Shown here piece after piece: positions 8,916 through 17,952 of a stretch of 64,000 nucleotides of DNA. The notes under the pieces are model-generated. The model was not told the origin of the DNA, made no database searches, and worked only from the letters and a program-made list of their open reading frames with translations. Origin of the DNA: Chitinophagaceae bacterium LGM1 (lineage in GTDB: Bacteria > Bacteroidota > Bacteroidia > Chitinophagales > Chitinophagaceae); NCBI GenBank assembly GCA_018604165.1, contig CP075895.1:124001-188000 (forward strand). Direction: 5' to 3'. Positions within the stretch are counted from its first letter, which is position 1. Each line of letters begins with the position of its first letter. Made by a program: the position numbers and the translations under genes.

Positions 8916-10352
8916 ATGCGCCGATTTTTCGTAAAAAACCTCTTGTTCATAATAGCCGTAAACCTGCTGGTAAAGCCAGTTTGGGTGTTTATGATAGACC
9001 GAACGGTGCAAAACACGGTAGGGCATGAGCAATACGGCACATATCAGGCATTATTAAATATCTGTTTAGTGTTCCAGATACTGCTCGACTTCGGACTGAC
9101 GAACTACAATACCAACCTCATATCGCAAAACCGCCACAGGTTCAGGGAGCTTTTTCCTGCCATGCTCACCACAAGGCTGCTGTTGATAGTGGCTTATACG
9201 GCCGTCATCTTTATAGCAGGGTTCCTGCTTGGCTATCATGCATGGGAGCTTGGGTTGCTGGCAGGTATATTGAGCATACAGGCGTTGAGCTCGTTGGTAT
9301 TATACTTGCGCAGTAATATATCGGCAATGCAGTATTTCAAAACTGATGGGGTATTGTCTGTTACCGACCGATTGCTGATGATTGCTATTTGCGGGTTTCT
9401 GCTCTACAACCCTGCAACGGCAGCATCGTTTAAAATTGAGTGGTTTATATGGACACAGATATTGTGCTATGGGCTGACGGTGCTGGCTGCCATATTCATC
9501 ATTTACAGGAAAACGAAGATTGCGCCGAGCCTGTCGTTCAAAACACAAGAAGTATATGCCATCATCAAAAAGAGTTTTCCGTATGCGGTACTAATACTAC
9601 TGATGAGCATACACATGCGCAGCGATATGATATTGGTAGAGCGTCTTGCAAGTAAAGACCAAGCGGGCATCTACGCTACTGCCATGCGCCTGCTGGATGT
9701 TAGTAATATGTTTGGCATTATGTTCGCAGGAGTGTTGTTGCCTTTATTTGGTAAGATGATAGCGGATAAACAAACCGTGCAACCCATCATCAAACTGAGC
9801 GTGAATATGTTGCTGCCGTTTGCCATTGTATTATGTGCTATATCTTTTTTCTGGGGCAAAGAGATAATGACATTGCTATATAGAAATGCCGGTACGTACG
9901 ATGGTGAGGTGTTTGCATGGGTGATGGCGGCTTTCCCAGCTTATTGCATCATGTACACCTACTCTACCCTGCTTACCGCCAATGGCAGCATTGTGCTGCT
10001 GAATAAAATATCGCTGGCGGGGGTAGGCATCAGCCTGTTGCTCAATTTTTACCTTGTGCCTATACAGGGCGCGTTGGGTGCTGCCATCACAGCCTTTGTT
10101 ACACAAACATTCCTCGCCATCTGCTACATCAGCTTCTGCAAAAAAGAAGCGCAACTACCTAAGAACACAAAATGGATAAGCGCACACGTATCATTCATTG
10201 TACTGATAGCCGCTACCGCATACACTATTAAAGCCACACCTTTGCATTGGGTATTGCAAATAAGCATCACCGCCATTGCAGGGTTGGCGGGCATTGTAGC
10301 TTTCCGCTTTATATCTGTAAAAGCGGTGCAGGTGCTGATAGAGAAAAAATAA
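8916..10352 (+). CDS. Polysaccharide/oligosaccharide flippase (MOP/Wzx-type)
   Basis: A 478-residue integral membrane protein with about 12-14 hydrophobic helices along its whole length and no soluble domain. The N-terminal DRTVQNTVGHEQYGTY with FGLTNYNTNLIS nearby is typical of polysaccharide_synt/MATE-like exporters. Family role: flipping lipid-linked glycans across the inner membrane. The gene diverges from the glycosyltransferase gene, supporting a joint role in surface glycan assembly. Its stop codon is part of the stem of the downstream terminator. Confidence 0.88.
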   Translation: MRRFFVKNLLFIIAVNLLVKPVWVFMIDRTVQNTVGHEQYGTYQALLNICLVFQILLDFGLTNYNTNLISQNRHRFRELFPAMLTTRLLLIVAYTAVIFIAGFLLGYHAWELGLLAGILSIQALSSLVLYLRSNISAMQYFKTDGVLSVTDRLLMIAICGFLLYNPATAASFKIEWFIWTQILCYGLTVLAAIFIIYRKTKIAPSLSFKTQEVYAIIKKSFPYAVLILLMSIHMRSDMILVERLASKDQAGIYATAMRLLDVSNMFGIMFAGVLLPLFGKMIADKQTVQPIIKLSVNMLLPFAIVLCAISFFWGKEIMTLLYRNAGTYDGEVFAWVMAAFPAYCIMYTYSTLLTANGSIVLLNKISLAGVGISLLLNFYLVPIQGALGAAITAFVTQTFLAICYISFCKKEAQLPKNTKWISAHVSFIVLIAATAYTIKATPLHWVLQISITAIAGLAGIVAFRFISVKAVQVLIEKK

Positions 10353-10381
10353 GGAGCTTCCTTGTTAGGGGAAACTCCTTA
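10344..10381 (-). terminator. Terminator between the convergent flippase and aldo/keto reductase genes
   Basis: TAAGGAG-C-TTCC (10350-10361) pairs with GGAA-A-CTCCTTA (10370-10381). On the minus strand the stem is followed by TTTTTT (10344-10349), so it works best for the reductase gene. It includes the flippase stop codon. Confidence 0.7.
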
Positions 10382-10405
10382 ATAATATCAGGAACGGGAT
10401 ATTAA

Positions 10406-11395
10406 TTAATACATCGGCATCTCGGGCTTCGTACCCATTATCTCGTCTATTTTCGTCATTACTTCTTCCGTTAGTTTGGGCAGCACGTCTATTGCTTGCA
10501 GGTTTTCCAATAGCTGTGCTTCTTTGGTAGCACCTAATATAGCGGTGGTAACATTGTTGTTTTTGATGCACCATGCTATAGAGAGTGTTGCCAGTGTAGT
10601 ACCCAATTCGTTTGCCAGCTTGCCGAGGTTGCGCACGCGGTTTATTCTTTCATCGCTTATGGTGCGGTCTTTCAGCCATTCAAAACCTTCCAATGCAAGG
10701 CGGCTGCCATCGGGTACGCCATCGTTGTATTTACCCGTCAGCAAACCCGAAGCCAGCGGACTCCAGATGGTAGTCCCCATGCCCACGTTTTTGAAGATGG
10801 TGTAGTAATCCACTTCTATCTTCTGCCTTTTAAAGAGGTTGTATTCCGTTTGCTCTACCTGTGGTGGTATCAATCGTAGCTCTCGGGCTATCATATGTGC
10901 TTCCATTATTTCGGCTGCACTCCATTCGCTCGTTCCCCAATATAGTATTTTGCCCTGTTCTATCAGCGTATTCATGGTACGCACCACTTCTTCTATCGGC
11001 GTTTTTTTATCGGGGCGGTGGCAGAAGTACAAATCGAGATAGTCCACCTGTAGCCTACCCAATGCCTCGTGGCAGGCTTCTGTTAAGTGCTTGCGGCTGA
11101 GGCCTGTTTGATTGGGCTTATTAGCCTCGCCCCGCCAACCAAAAAATGCTTTGCTGGATACGGTGTACGATGTCCTGTCCCAATTTTTAGATTTCAGCAC
11201 ACGCCCCATCATCTTTTCAGATTCTCCGCGCGAGTATATCTCCGCGTTGTCAAAGAAGTTGATACCGTTGTCGTAGGCAATGCCCATCAGCCTGTCGCTG
11301 ATGCTGTCATCTATCTGTTTGGCAAACGTAACCCATGAGCCGTACGATAGTACGCTCAACTGCAAGCCCGTTTTACCCATTATTCTGTATTCCAT
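10406..11395 (-). CDS. Aldo/keto reductase (Kv-beta/YghZ-like)
   Basis: A 329-residue TIM-barrel oxidoreductase with the full AKR catalytic tetrad: Asp49 and Tyr54 (NFFDNAEIYSRG), Lys82 (VSSKAFF) and His126 (LYFCHRPD). The NADPH-binding C-terminal part contains ATLSIAWCIKNNNVTTAILGA. The sequence style (MEYRIMGKTGLQLSVLSYGSW, SPLASGLLTGKY) is that of the potassium-channel beta-subunit/YghZ group. Physiological substrate unknown; likely carbonyl detoxification. It is upstream of DUF1015 in reading terms but separated from it by a repeat-containing gap, so it is probably its own unit. Confidence 0.92.
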   Translation of the reverse strand: MEYRIMGKTGLQLSVLSYGSWVTFAKQIDDSISDRLMGIAYDNGINFFDNAEIYSRGESEKMMGRVLKSKNWDRTSYTVSSKAFFGWRGEANKPNQTGLSRKHLTEACHEALGRLQVDYLDLYFCHRPDKKTPIEEVVRTMNTLIEQGKILYWGTSEWSAAEIMEAHMIARELRLIPPQVEQTEYNLFKRQKIEVDYYTIFKNVGMGTTIWSPLASGLLTGKYNDGVPDGSRLALEGFEWLKDRTISDERINRVRNLGKLANELGTTLATLSIAWCIKNNNVTTAILGATKEAQLLENLQAIDVLPKLTEEVMTKIDEIMGTKPEMPMY

Positions 11396-11518
11396 TCGAA
11401 TCTGGATTTTTTAGATTAAAAAAGATTTTCCTGGTTATATTGAACCTGAATTTTATTAATGGATTAACAAGATTTTTCAGTTGCCGGGCAAATCCAGTAA
11501 TCCATCAAATCCTGGTTC
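11396..11518. repeat. Degenerate AATCC-type intergenic repeat, copy 1
   Basis: The gap contains a left part (CTGGATTTTTTAGATTAAA) and a right part (CAAATCCAGTAATCCATC, then AAATCCTGGTTC) that are imperfectly complementary. The same arrangement recurs at 31393-31476 and, more degenerate, at 31933-32008. This points to an interspersed repeat family rather than to a gene. Confidence 0.5.
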
Positions 11519-12760
11519 TTATATCAAATGCACCACCAACCCATCACGCAGCTTCGGTTCAAACCATGTGCTTTTGGGTGGCATTACATTACCGCTATCT
11601 GCAATATCGAATAGTTGTTTAAGGCTTACGGGATAGCAAGAAAAAGCTGCTGCCATATCGCCACTGTTTACACGTTTTTCCAGTTCACCTAATCCGCGTA
11701 TACCACCAACAAAGTCAACACGCTTATCTGTACGCGGATCGTTGATGTTTAACAACTTCGACAGTACATTGTTTTGCAGAATGCTTACATCCAGTATGCC
11801 TATCGGGTCGTTACTGAATGTGCCTGCTTTCACCGTCAGCTTATACCATTTGCCATCTATGTACATACCAAACTCATGCGGCTTAGCTGGGCGGTATGCA
11901 GTTGTCAATGGTTCAGATACTTCAAAGTCGTTGTGCAGTGCTTTAATAAAATCTGCTACGCTCATGCCATGCAAGTCTTTCACCACACGGTTGTAGTCCA
12001 GTATTTTCAACTGGCTTTCGGGGAAAATACAAGTGATGAAATAATTGAACGATTCATCGCCCGAAATAGACAGCCCGTTCTCTGCCATTTCCTGCGCTAC
12101 TTTGGCAGCCGATGCCGCGCGGTGGTGTCCATCTGCTATATAAGTTGCAGATACTTGTTCGTCGAACACACGGGTGATGCTAGCCACTTTCGGGTATTCA
12201 TCCATTACCCAGAATGTATGTTTGATGCCGTCTTCGGCTGTAAAATCGTAAGTAGGTTTGTGTGCCGCTTTCCAGTTTTCGATAATGGTGTTTACATCCG
12301 CATTGTCGTTATAGGCAAGAAACACAATGCCTGTTTGCGCGCGGGTTGTTTTGATGTGGTTGATGCGGTCGAGCTCTTTTTCGGGGCGTGTAAATTCATG
12401 CTTCTTTACGATGCCTTTGTTATAGTCGTCAAGCGAAGAGCCGCATATCAAACCTGTTTGCGAGCGTCCGTCCATTATCAGTTCATAGATATAATAGCAT
12501 GGCTCATCATCCTGAAACATAACACCGTCTGCTACCAGCTGGTCGAGGTTTTCTTTGGCTTTGTCATACACCTGCTGTGTGTGTACATCTATACCCGATG
12601 GCAGGTCTATTTCAGAACGGGTAACATGATAGAAATGATGGGGGTTGTTTTTGTACGCACGTGCTTCTTCCACATTTACTACATCGTATGGTAGCGTAGC
12701 TACTTTGTCTGCCAGTTCCGGTTTCGGCCTTAATCCTTTGAATGGTGTAATCTTTGCCAT
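11519..12760 (-). CDS. DUF1015 family protein
   Basis: A 413-residue cytosolic protein of the DUF1015 family. The N-terminus MAKITPFKGLRPKPELADKV, then LPYDVVNVEEAR, and the internal YIADGHHRAASA (His-His motif) are characteristic. Biochemical function is unestablished. It lies 6 bp downstream of serC on the same strand, an arrangement that I recall as recurrent in Bacteroidota (serC, serA, DUF1015), hinting at a link with serine metabolism. serA itself is not in this window. A 306-codon antisense open frame here is a shadow. Confidence 0.9.
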   Translation of the reverse strand: MAKITPFKGLRPKPELADKVATLPYDVVNVEEARAYKNNPHHFYHVTRSEIDLPSGIDVHTQQVYDKAKENLDQLVADGVMFQDDEPCYYIYELIMDGRSQTGLICGSSLDDYNKGIVKKHEFTRPEKELDRINHIKTTRAQTGIVFLAYNDNADVNTIIENWKAAHKPTYDFTAEDGIKHTFWVMDEYPKVASITRVFDEQVSATYIADGHHRAASAAKVAQEMAENGLSISGDESFNYFITCIFPESQLKILDYNRVVKDLHGMSVADFIKALHNDFEVSEPLTTAYRPAKPHEFGMYIDGKWYKLTVKAGTFSNDPIGILDVSILQNNVLSKLLNINDPRTDKRVDFVGGIRGLGELEKRVNSGDMAAAFSCYPVSLKQLFDIADSGNVMPPKSTWFEPKLRDGLVVHLI

Positions 12761-12766
12761 TGCTTA

Positions 12767-13855
12767 TTATTTGTTATTAAGATTTTCAAATTCCTGCATC
12801 AATGCCACGAGTTGTTGCACATCTGCTAAAGATATAGCATTATACAATGAAGCGCGGAATGCGCCAACGCTGCGATGCCCCTCAATACCCGTTACATTAT
12901 TAGCTTCGCAAAAATTGACAAATGCCTTTTCGTGTTCAGGCTGTTTGGCAGTGAAGCATACATTCATCTTGCTACGGTCTGCGGTGTTGCTTACTATGCC
13001 ATCAAACAAACTATTGCGTTCTATCTCTTGGTATAATGCGTTTGCTTTTTCGTTGTTTTCCTTTTCAATAGTGGCGATGGTTTTTTCTTTCGTCCAGCGT
13101 AGCATCAGCAATGCAGTGTATATGGCAAATACAGGTGGCGTATTCAACACCGAGCCTGCCTGTGCATGGGCAGCATAACTAAGCATGGGCGGCAGTGTCC
13201 GTCTGATGCGTTGCAGCATGGCTTTTTTTATTGCTACCATCGTAACGCCAGCCGCACCTATGTTTTTTTGTGCAACGGCATAGAAAGCATCACAATTGGT
13301 ATAGTCCATCTGTCTGCTGAAAATATCACTGCTCATGTCTGCTATCAAAGGCACATCTGCTTTGGGTATGTCGTGGCATTGTGTGCCGTATATGGTATTG
13401 TTGGTAGTAATGTGCAGGTATGCTAAATCTTTCGGTATAGCATCAGGCCATACCGGCAAGTGTGTGTAGTTATCTTCTTTTGATGATGCCAACACGGCTA
13501 CATTGCCGTAATACTTTGCGTAGCTGATGGCATCTGCCGCCCAGTAGCCGCTATCTATATAACCGGCCGTTTCTCCATCTCCCAAAAAATTCATAGGCAG
13601 CATGGCAAACTGCAATCTGCCACCACCATGCATCCACAATACTTCATAATCATCGCCTAAGCCGCATAGTTCTTTTACCAATGATTTGGCTTCTTCCAGT
13701 ATAGCTGCAAATAATTTTCCACGATGTGGTATGCCAAGGATTGACAGCCCTGTATCGTTGTAATTGATAACCGCCGCCGATGCCGCTTGCAATACTGGCA
13801 ATGGCAATGCCGCAGGGCCCGAATTGAAATTTATTTTAAGCGGTTGGTTTGTCAT
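12767..13855 (-). CDS. serC: Phosphoserine aminotransferase
   Basis: A 362-residue PLP-dependent class V aminotransferase converting 3-phosphohydroxypyruvate and glutamate to phosphoserine (serine synthesis; also used in pyridoxine synthesis). Diagnostic features are the start INFNSGPAALP, WMHGGGRLQFAMLPMN, DMSSDIFSR and the PLP-lysine region AQKNIGAAGVT near residue 195. GIEGHRSVGAFRASLYN near the C-terminus is typical of SerC. Its first 20 bases overlap the end of the DUF502 gene, so translation may be coupled. pdxJ, a second pyridoxal-pathway gene, lies at 51.1 kb. Confidence 0.95.
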   Translation of the reverse strand: MTNQPLKINFNSGPAALPLPVLQAASAAVINYNDTGLSILGIPHRGKLFAAILEEAKSLVKELCGLGDDYEVLWMHGGGRLQFAMLPMNFLGDGETAGYIDSGYWAADAISYAKYYGNVAVLASSKEDNYTHLPVWPDAIPKDLAYLHITTNNTIYGTQCHDIPKADVPLIADMSSDIFSRQMDYTNCDAFYAVAQKNIGAAGVTMVAIKKAMLQRIRRTLPPMLSYAAHAQAGSVLNTPPVFAIYTALLMLRWTKEKTIATIEKENNEKANALYQEIERNSLFDGIVSNTADRSKMNVCFTAKQPEHEKAFVNFCEANNVTGIEGHRSVGAFRASLYNAISLADVQQLVALMQEFENLNNK

Positions 13856-14432
13856 TAGTTTTTTCGTGTTCCTCCAGCCCTGTTATGCCACCACTTACTG
13901 CAAACTTCATTGCCTCGGCAGCCGTCATTTTAGTAACAGGTTTTACATTTTTCAATTCCACAATTATTACATAGCCCGATACGGCATAAGAGTGCGGCAG
14001 GTACACTGCTGCTTTGTTTGCCATACCCACATATGCAAGGTCTTGCTGTGTCATAAAACCAATACGCCACACTTCGGGGTGTTGGTTGGTACATACCCAT
14101 ACGGGTTTGTTGAAGCGTTTTTTATCGCCGACAAAAGAACCCATCACTTCTTTGATGGAAGAGTATATATACTTGATGCCGGGGATGTGTTGCAACATAT
14201 TGTCGAACGCGTCGAAGAGCATTTTGCCCAAAAAGAAACGCGTACCCATGTAGCCGATAAAGGTTACTACTACTACTATTACAAAAAAGCCCAAACCACG
14301 CGGCACCCAGGGCACTAATCTATCAACACTATCGAAGACGATATAGATGACATATGCCGTAATGGCTATGGGGCTCAATATGAGCAGACCTTGTAAAAAC
14401 GAGCGGAGAATAATGGCAGCTATGCGGCGCAT
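13836..14432 (-). CDS. DUF502 family membrane protein
   Basis: A 198-residue protein with two N-terminal transmembrane helices (about residues 10-32 and 46-66) and a soluble C-terminal domain containing VYLPHSYAVSGYVIIVE, the region characteristic of DUF502. Function is unknown. The gene overlaps the start of serC by 20 bp and heads the serC-DUF1015 run, so it is probably co-transcribed with serine synthesis genes. Confidence 0.88.
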   Translation of the reverse strand: MRRIAAIILRSFLQGLLILSPIAITAYVIYIVFDSVDRLVPWVPRGLGFFVIVVVVTFIGYMGTRFFLGKMLFDAFDNMLQHIPGIKYIYSSIKEVMGSFVGDKKRFNKPVWVCTNQHPEVWRIGFMTQQDLAYVGMANKAAVYLPHSYAVSGYVIIVELKNVKPVTKMTAAEAMKFAVSGGITGLEEHEKTNDKPTA

Positions 14433-14524
14433 GTGTATGAATAACTGTGCAAAGGTACAAGTTTGCGGCAGGTAAAACTATATTTGCTAAATTGTATGAC
14501 TGTTAATTACAACCATTGCCTGAT

Positions 14525-15646
14525 ATGAAGAAAGCCCTGCTGTATGCCTTATGCTTGTGTATATGCCATAGCTATGCCACTGCGCAACACAAGGCTTGGG
14601 ATGGTTTTGGCATTGAGGGATACTACATAGGCGGGCGGGCTTTCAAGCACTCTAAAAAGATAATCACCGATTTTCCTGACTATTCTCCTGCCTTCGAGCT
14701 CAATTTTGTACAGCAAACTTACGGGCGCAAAGATTGGCAACAAAGGCGGAGATACCCTTTAGTGGGGCTGGCAGTAGGCTATACAGAGTATGATAAAGAT
14801 GTAGTGTATGGCAGGTGTTTTAGCATCAACCCCAACATACGCATACCACTAATAATAGCTGGCAAGTTCGAATGGTCATTCCGTGCAGGTTTTGGCATAG
14901 GCTATATTACCAAACGCTACACACGCTACCCCGACTTTGATACACTGAATACGGCCATGAGTACAAGGCTGAACAATTATTCTTACTTCACCACAGATGT
15001 TCGGTATCGAGTAAATAAACACGTTGACGTACTGGCTGGGCTCAATTTTGCACATGTATCAAATGCAGCACTACGGCAGCCCAATCTTGGCATCAACAAA
15101 TACGGCGTGCATATAGGTGTCCGTTATTCACCCGTAAACAATAACCCAGAAAAAATAAAACGCGAACTGACACCCCTTAGCAAAAGATGGTTGGTACAAG
15201 CTCGGCTAAGTATGGCCGGTACAGAGATGAGTGCACCAGATGGGCCTATGTACCCCATCTACCTCGTTTCGGCATTTGCAAGCAAACGCTATTGGAGCAA
15301 AAACAAATTGTATGCGGGCATAGACTACGAATACCACAGCAACATAGCAGCATTCCTGAAAAACAACGAGATATCGCCCGGTAAGGAAAAACAAAATGCA
15401 TGGAAGAGCAGTGTATATGTGGGTAATGAGTTTTTGATTGGACGGTTAGGTATCATATTTCAAGTGGGGTATTACACTAAGAAACATGCTTTCAAGGGTA
15501 GCAGTATATATCAAAAGCTGGGGGGTAATGTGTACATCCTGCAGTCTGAAACAGGCATAGTAAAAGAGTTAACCCTGCACGCTTACCTCAAAACCCATAA
15601 TGCAGAGGCTGAACTGGCAGAGGCTGGTTTAGGTATTGCTTTTTGA
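14525..15646 (+). CDS. PagL-like acyloxyacyl hydrolase (lipid A deacylase)
   Basis: A 373-residue secreted protein (signal peptide about 1-20, ending ATAQ). The middle part carries the signature of outer-membrane lipid A 3-O-deacylases: NFAHVSNAALRQPNLGIN, with the candidate catalytic His177 and Ser179, followed by barrel strands. Family role: removal of an acyl chain from lipid A in the outer membrane. The protein is longer than PagL (about 170 residues), with an extra C-terminal barrel-like region. I used the ATG at 14525 because the TTG nine bases upstream would add three residues before the signal peptide. Confidence 0.75.
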   Translation: MKKALLYALCLCICHSYATAQHKAWDGFGIEGYYIGGRAFKHSKKIITDFPDYSPAFELNFVQQTYGRKDWQQRRRYPLVGLAVGYTEYDKDVVYGRCFSINPNIRIPLIIAGKFEWSFRAGFGIGYITKRYTRYPDFDTLNTAMSTRLNNYSYFTTDVRYRVNKHVDVLAGLNFAHVSNAALRQPNLGINKYGVHIGVRYSPVNNNPEKIKRELTPLSKRWLVQARLSMAGTEMSAPDGPMYPIYLVSAFASKRYWSKNKLYAGIDYEYHSNIAAFLKNNEISPGKEKQNAWKSSVYVGNEFLIGRLGIIFQVGYYTKKHAFKGSSIYQKLGGNVYILQSETGIVKELTLHAYLKTHNAEAELAEAGLGIAF

Positions 15647-15692
15647 CAGTTATATGATTTTTATTGCGCATGTTTTGTTGTAGATTTATGTT

Positions 15693-16523
15693 ATGCGTTG
15701 GTATTGTACCCTTTTTTATTGTCTTATCTGCTTTGTGTCTTTTGCACAAACAACACCTGTTTACAATAAGTTAATAAATGCTGATACCCTTGTTGCATAC
15801 TATACGCAAACTGGCGAACCTGTAAATAATATACGCCTTGCTTACAACCAGTATAATGAAGAAAAGCCTTTCCTGAAAGATGTTATCTATGTAAACAAAG
15901 CTGGTGAACGTCTTATATATATTACCACCAAGCTTATTTCATCTACCAAAATAAGAGGGCTCAAAGCCTACTACTGTATTATGTTTGAAGGCTATGACAG
16001 CCTGCTGAATGTACGTTGCGGCCCCATGACATTGGACGCATTTAACAAAAGCCTGCTCAGCTTTCGGGTGATACATGACGATACGCTTGACAAACAAGCC
16101 ATTTCTTTATTAATGAGCAAATGGCGCAAAAAGCCGGGATATGTTACCGGCGAAGAGCTTGATGCCGGCACGTCCTGCAATTACAATTTTTCTCAATACA
16201 CCTACGACAGGTTTATTGACACCACACACATAAAAATAAGAGAGAATAAAATTTATTCAGACAGCACATTGTTTGCTAGTTTTTCATCTTACAAAATGGC
16301 ATACGCCACTATAGATGCATCGAAAGAAGATTTGTTTTATAAGTTACTCTCACCTTCAGGTGTTTTCCTGGCAGAAATATGTATAGTCGCTACCAACCCA
16401 TTTGTCCGCATTTCTTCTCCTTACTACTCAGAAAATCTATATGCTTTTGTGCCTGTTCGAGAAGAAAAGCGGCTGTTGATAGCCTGCACAAAAATATTAG
16501 AAGCTCTAATTGCTGCACAATAA
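15693..16523 (+). CDS. Secreted protein of unknown function
   Basis: A 276-residue protein with a short signal peptide (cleavage near SFAQ, residue 18). The mature sequence is mixed alpha/beta with no recognised family. KPFLKDVIYVNKAGER and regularly spaced aromatic residues suggest a beta-rich fold. It stands between the deacylase and the lutB promoter and could be co-transcribed with the former. Confidence 0.65.
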   Translation: MRWYCTLFYCLICFVSFAQTTPVYNKLINADTLVAYYTQTGEPVNNIRLAYNQYNEEKPFLKDVIYVNKAGERLIYITTKLISSTKIRGLKAYYCIMFEGYDSLLNVRCGPMTLDAFNKSLLSFRVIHDDTLDKQAISLLMSKWRKKPGYVTGEELDAGTSCNYNFSQYTYDRFIDTTHIKIRENKIYSDSTLFASFSSYKMAYATIDASKEDLFYKLLSPSGVFLAEICIVATNPFVRISSPYYSENLYAFVPVREEKRLLIACTKILEALIAAQ

Positions 16524-16526
16524 ACG

Positions 16527-16554
16527 TTGCTTTACGCTGTTTTTATTAAGTTTG
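16527..16554 (+). promoter_or_regulatory. Bacteroidota promoter of the lutB-like gene
   Basis: TTG (16527-16529), a 17-bp spacer and TAAGTTTG (16547-16554) match the TTG-N17-23-TAnnTTTG consensus. The gene starts 13 bp downstream. This is the most complete promoter match found in the window. Confidence 0.6.
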
Positions 16555-16567
16555 TGCATCGTTTTCT

Positions 16568-17941
16568 ATGAGCGCAACCGTTACAACGTTTTTAGCCAAG
16601 AGCAAGGTAAAAGCTGCCGACCTGGAGCATAAGCGCAAGCTTAGTTTCAATATTCAGAAATATGCCGAAACGGTAGTAAAGGGCAAGCAGCAGTTTGCCA
16701 ATCTGGAGCTTGCACGCAAAAAAGCCAAAAACATCAAATGGAAAACCATTGAACAGCTCGACAAATACCTTGAAGATTTTGAGAAAAACTTTACGTCACG
16801 TGGCGGTAAGGTAATTTGGGCAGAAGATGCTAACGAGGCATTGCAAGCAGTATTGCATATTTGTAAAGAGAAAAATGCGAAGCAGGTAGTGAAGTCGAAG
16901 TCTATGGTGACGGAAGAAATACACCTGAACGATTTTTTGGCGAAACATAATATAGAATCTGTAGAAACCGACTTAGGAGAATACATACAACAGCTTGACG
17001 GCGAAGCACCTTACCACATCGTTACCCCTGCCATGCACAAGAGCAAGGAAGATGTAGCACGTGTGTTTCATGAAAAACTGGGAACAGAGCCTAATCTGAG
17101 CCCACAAGAGCTGACACAGATAGCAAGGAAAAATCTGCGCGAAAAATACATCACATCAGAGGTGGGTGTTACCGGTGGCAATTTTCTGATAGCAGATACT
17201 GGTGCAGTATGCGTTACCGAAAATGAGGGTAATGGCAGGCTGTCAACAGCATTCCCCAAAACACATATTGCCATTGTAGGCATCGAAAAGATAATACCAT
17301 CGCTCAACGACCTTGCGCTGTACTGGCCTTTGCTGGCTACCTATGGAACAGGGCAAAACGTAACCGTTTACAATACCATCTTCACTGGTGCTAAACAAGC
17401 AGGCGAAACGGACGGACCGGAAGAAATGTATGTGATATTGCTTGACAACGGACGTACTAACTTGCTGCGCAAAGAAGTACGAGAAAGTATGTATTGCATA
17501 CGCTGTGGTTCTTGCCTCAACGCTTGCCCTGTTTATAAAAACATTGGTGGACACGCATACGGCACTACATATAGCGGACCGATAGGCTCTGTTATTTCTC
17601 CGCACCTGAAAGAGGTATCAGAATTCAAACACTTGAGCTATGCATCGAGCCTGTGCGGTAACTGTACAGAAGTATGCCCGCTGAAAATAAACATACATGA
17701 AATGCTGCTGGAAAACCGCCACATAGCCGTACAAGACGGGCTAAACGGTTTTACTGAAAATGCAGGGTGGAAGATGTGGAAACTGGCGATGCTGAACCGC
17801 CCACTGATGAATAGTGCAGGCGCGGGCATCAAAGGCAGCGTGGTGAATAAGCTATTCAGCAAATCCTGGGCAGATGGCAGAGGCGATGTACACTTCGCAC
17901 AAAAATCATTCAACCAGCTTTGGAAAGAGCGCAATAAATAG
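16568..17941 (+). CDS. lutB: LutB-like iron-sulfur protein (lactate utilisation)
   Basis: A 457-residue cytosolic protein with an N-terminal LUD domain (about residues 60-290) and a C-terminal ferredoxin-like region with two cysteine clusters: CIRCGSCLNACP (Cys310, 313, 316, 320) and CGNCTEVCP (Cys363, 366, 370). In the LutABC system LutB works with LutA and LutC to oxidise L-lactate to pyruvate. Here lutA and lutC are absent, and the next gene (12 bp downstream) is a polysaccharide deacetylase, so partners must be encoded elsewhere if the assignment holds. Confidence 0.88.
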   Translation: MSATVTTFLAKSKVKAADLEHKRKLSFNIQKYAETVVKGKQQFANLELARKKAKNIKWKTIEQLDKYLEDFEKNFTSRGGKVIWAEDANEALQAVLHICKEKNAKQVVKSKSMVTEEIHLNDFLAKHNIESVETDLGEYIQQLDGEAPYHIVTPAMHKSKEDVARVFHEKLGTEPNLSPQELTQIARKNLREKYITSEVGVTGGNFLIADTGAVCVTENEGNGRLSTAFPKTHIAIVGIEKIIPSLNDLALYWPLLATYGTGQNVTVYNTIFTGAKQAGETDGPEEMYVILLDNGRTNLLRKEVRESMYCIRCGSCLNACPVYKNIGGHAYGTTYSGPIGSVISPHLKEVSEFKHLSYASSLCGNCTEVCPLKINIHEMLLENRHIAVQDGLNGFTENAGWKMWKLAMLNRPLMNSAGAGIKGSVVNKLFSKSWADGRGDVHFAQKSFNQLWKERNK

Positions 17942-17952
17942 CGCACATTGCC

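Noticed and set aside
11774-12694. A 306-codon open frame antisense to DUF1015
   Set aside because: The minus-strand frame is a clear DUF1015 protein. The antisense frame is Cys/Phe/Tyr-rich with no domain or start signals, as expected for a shadow.
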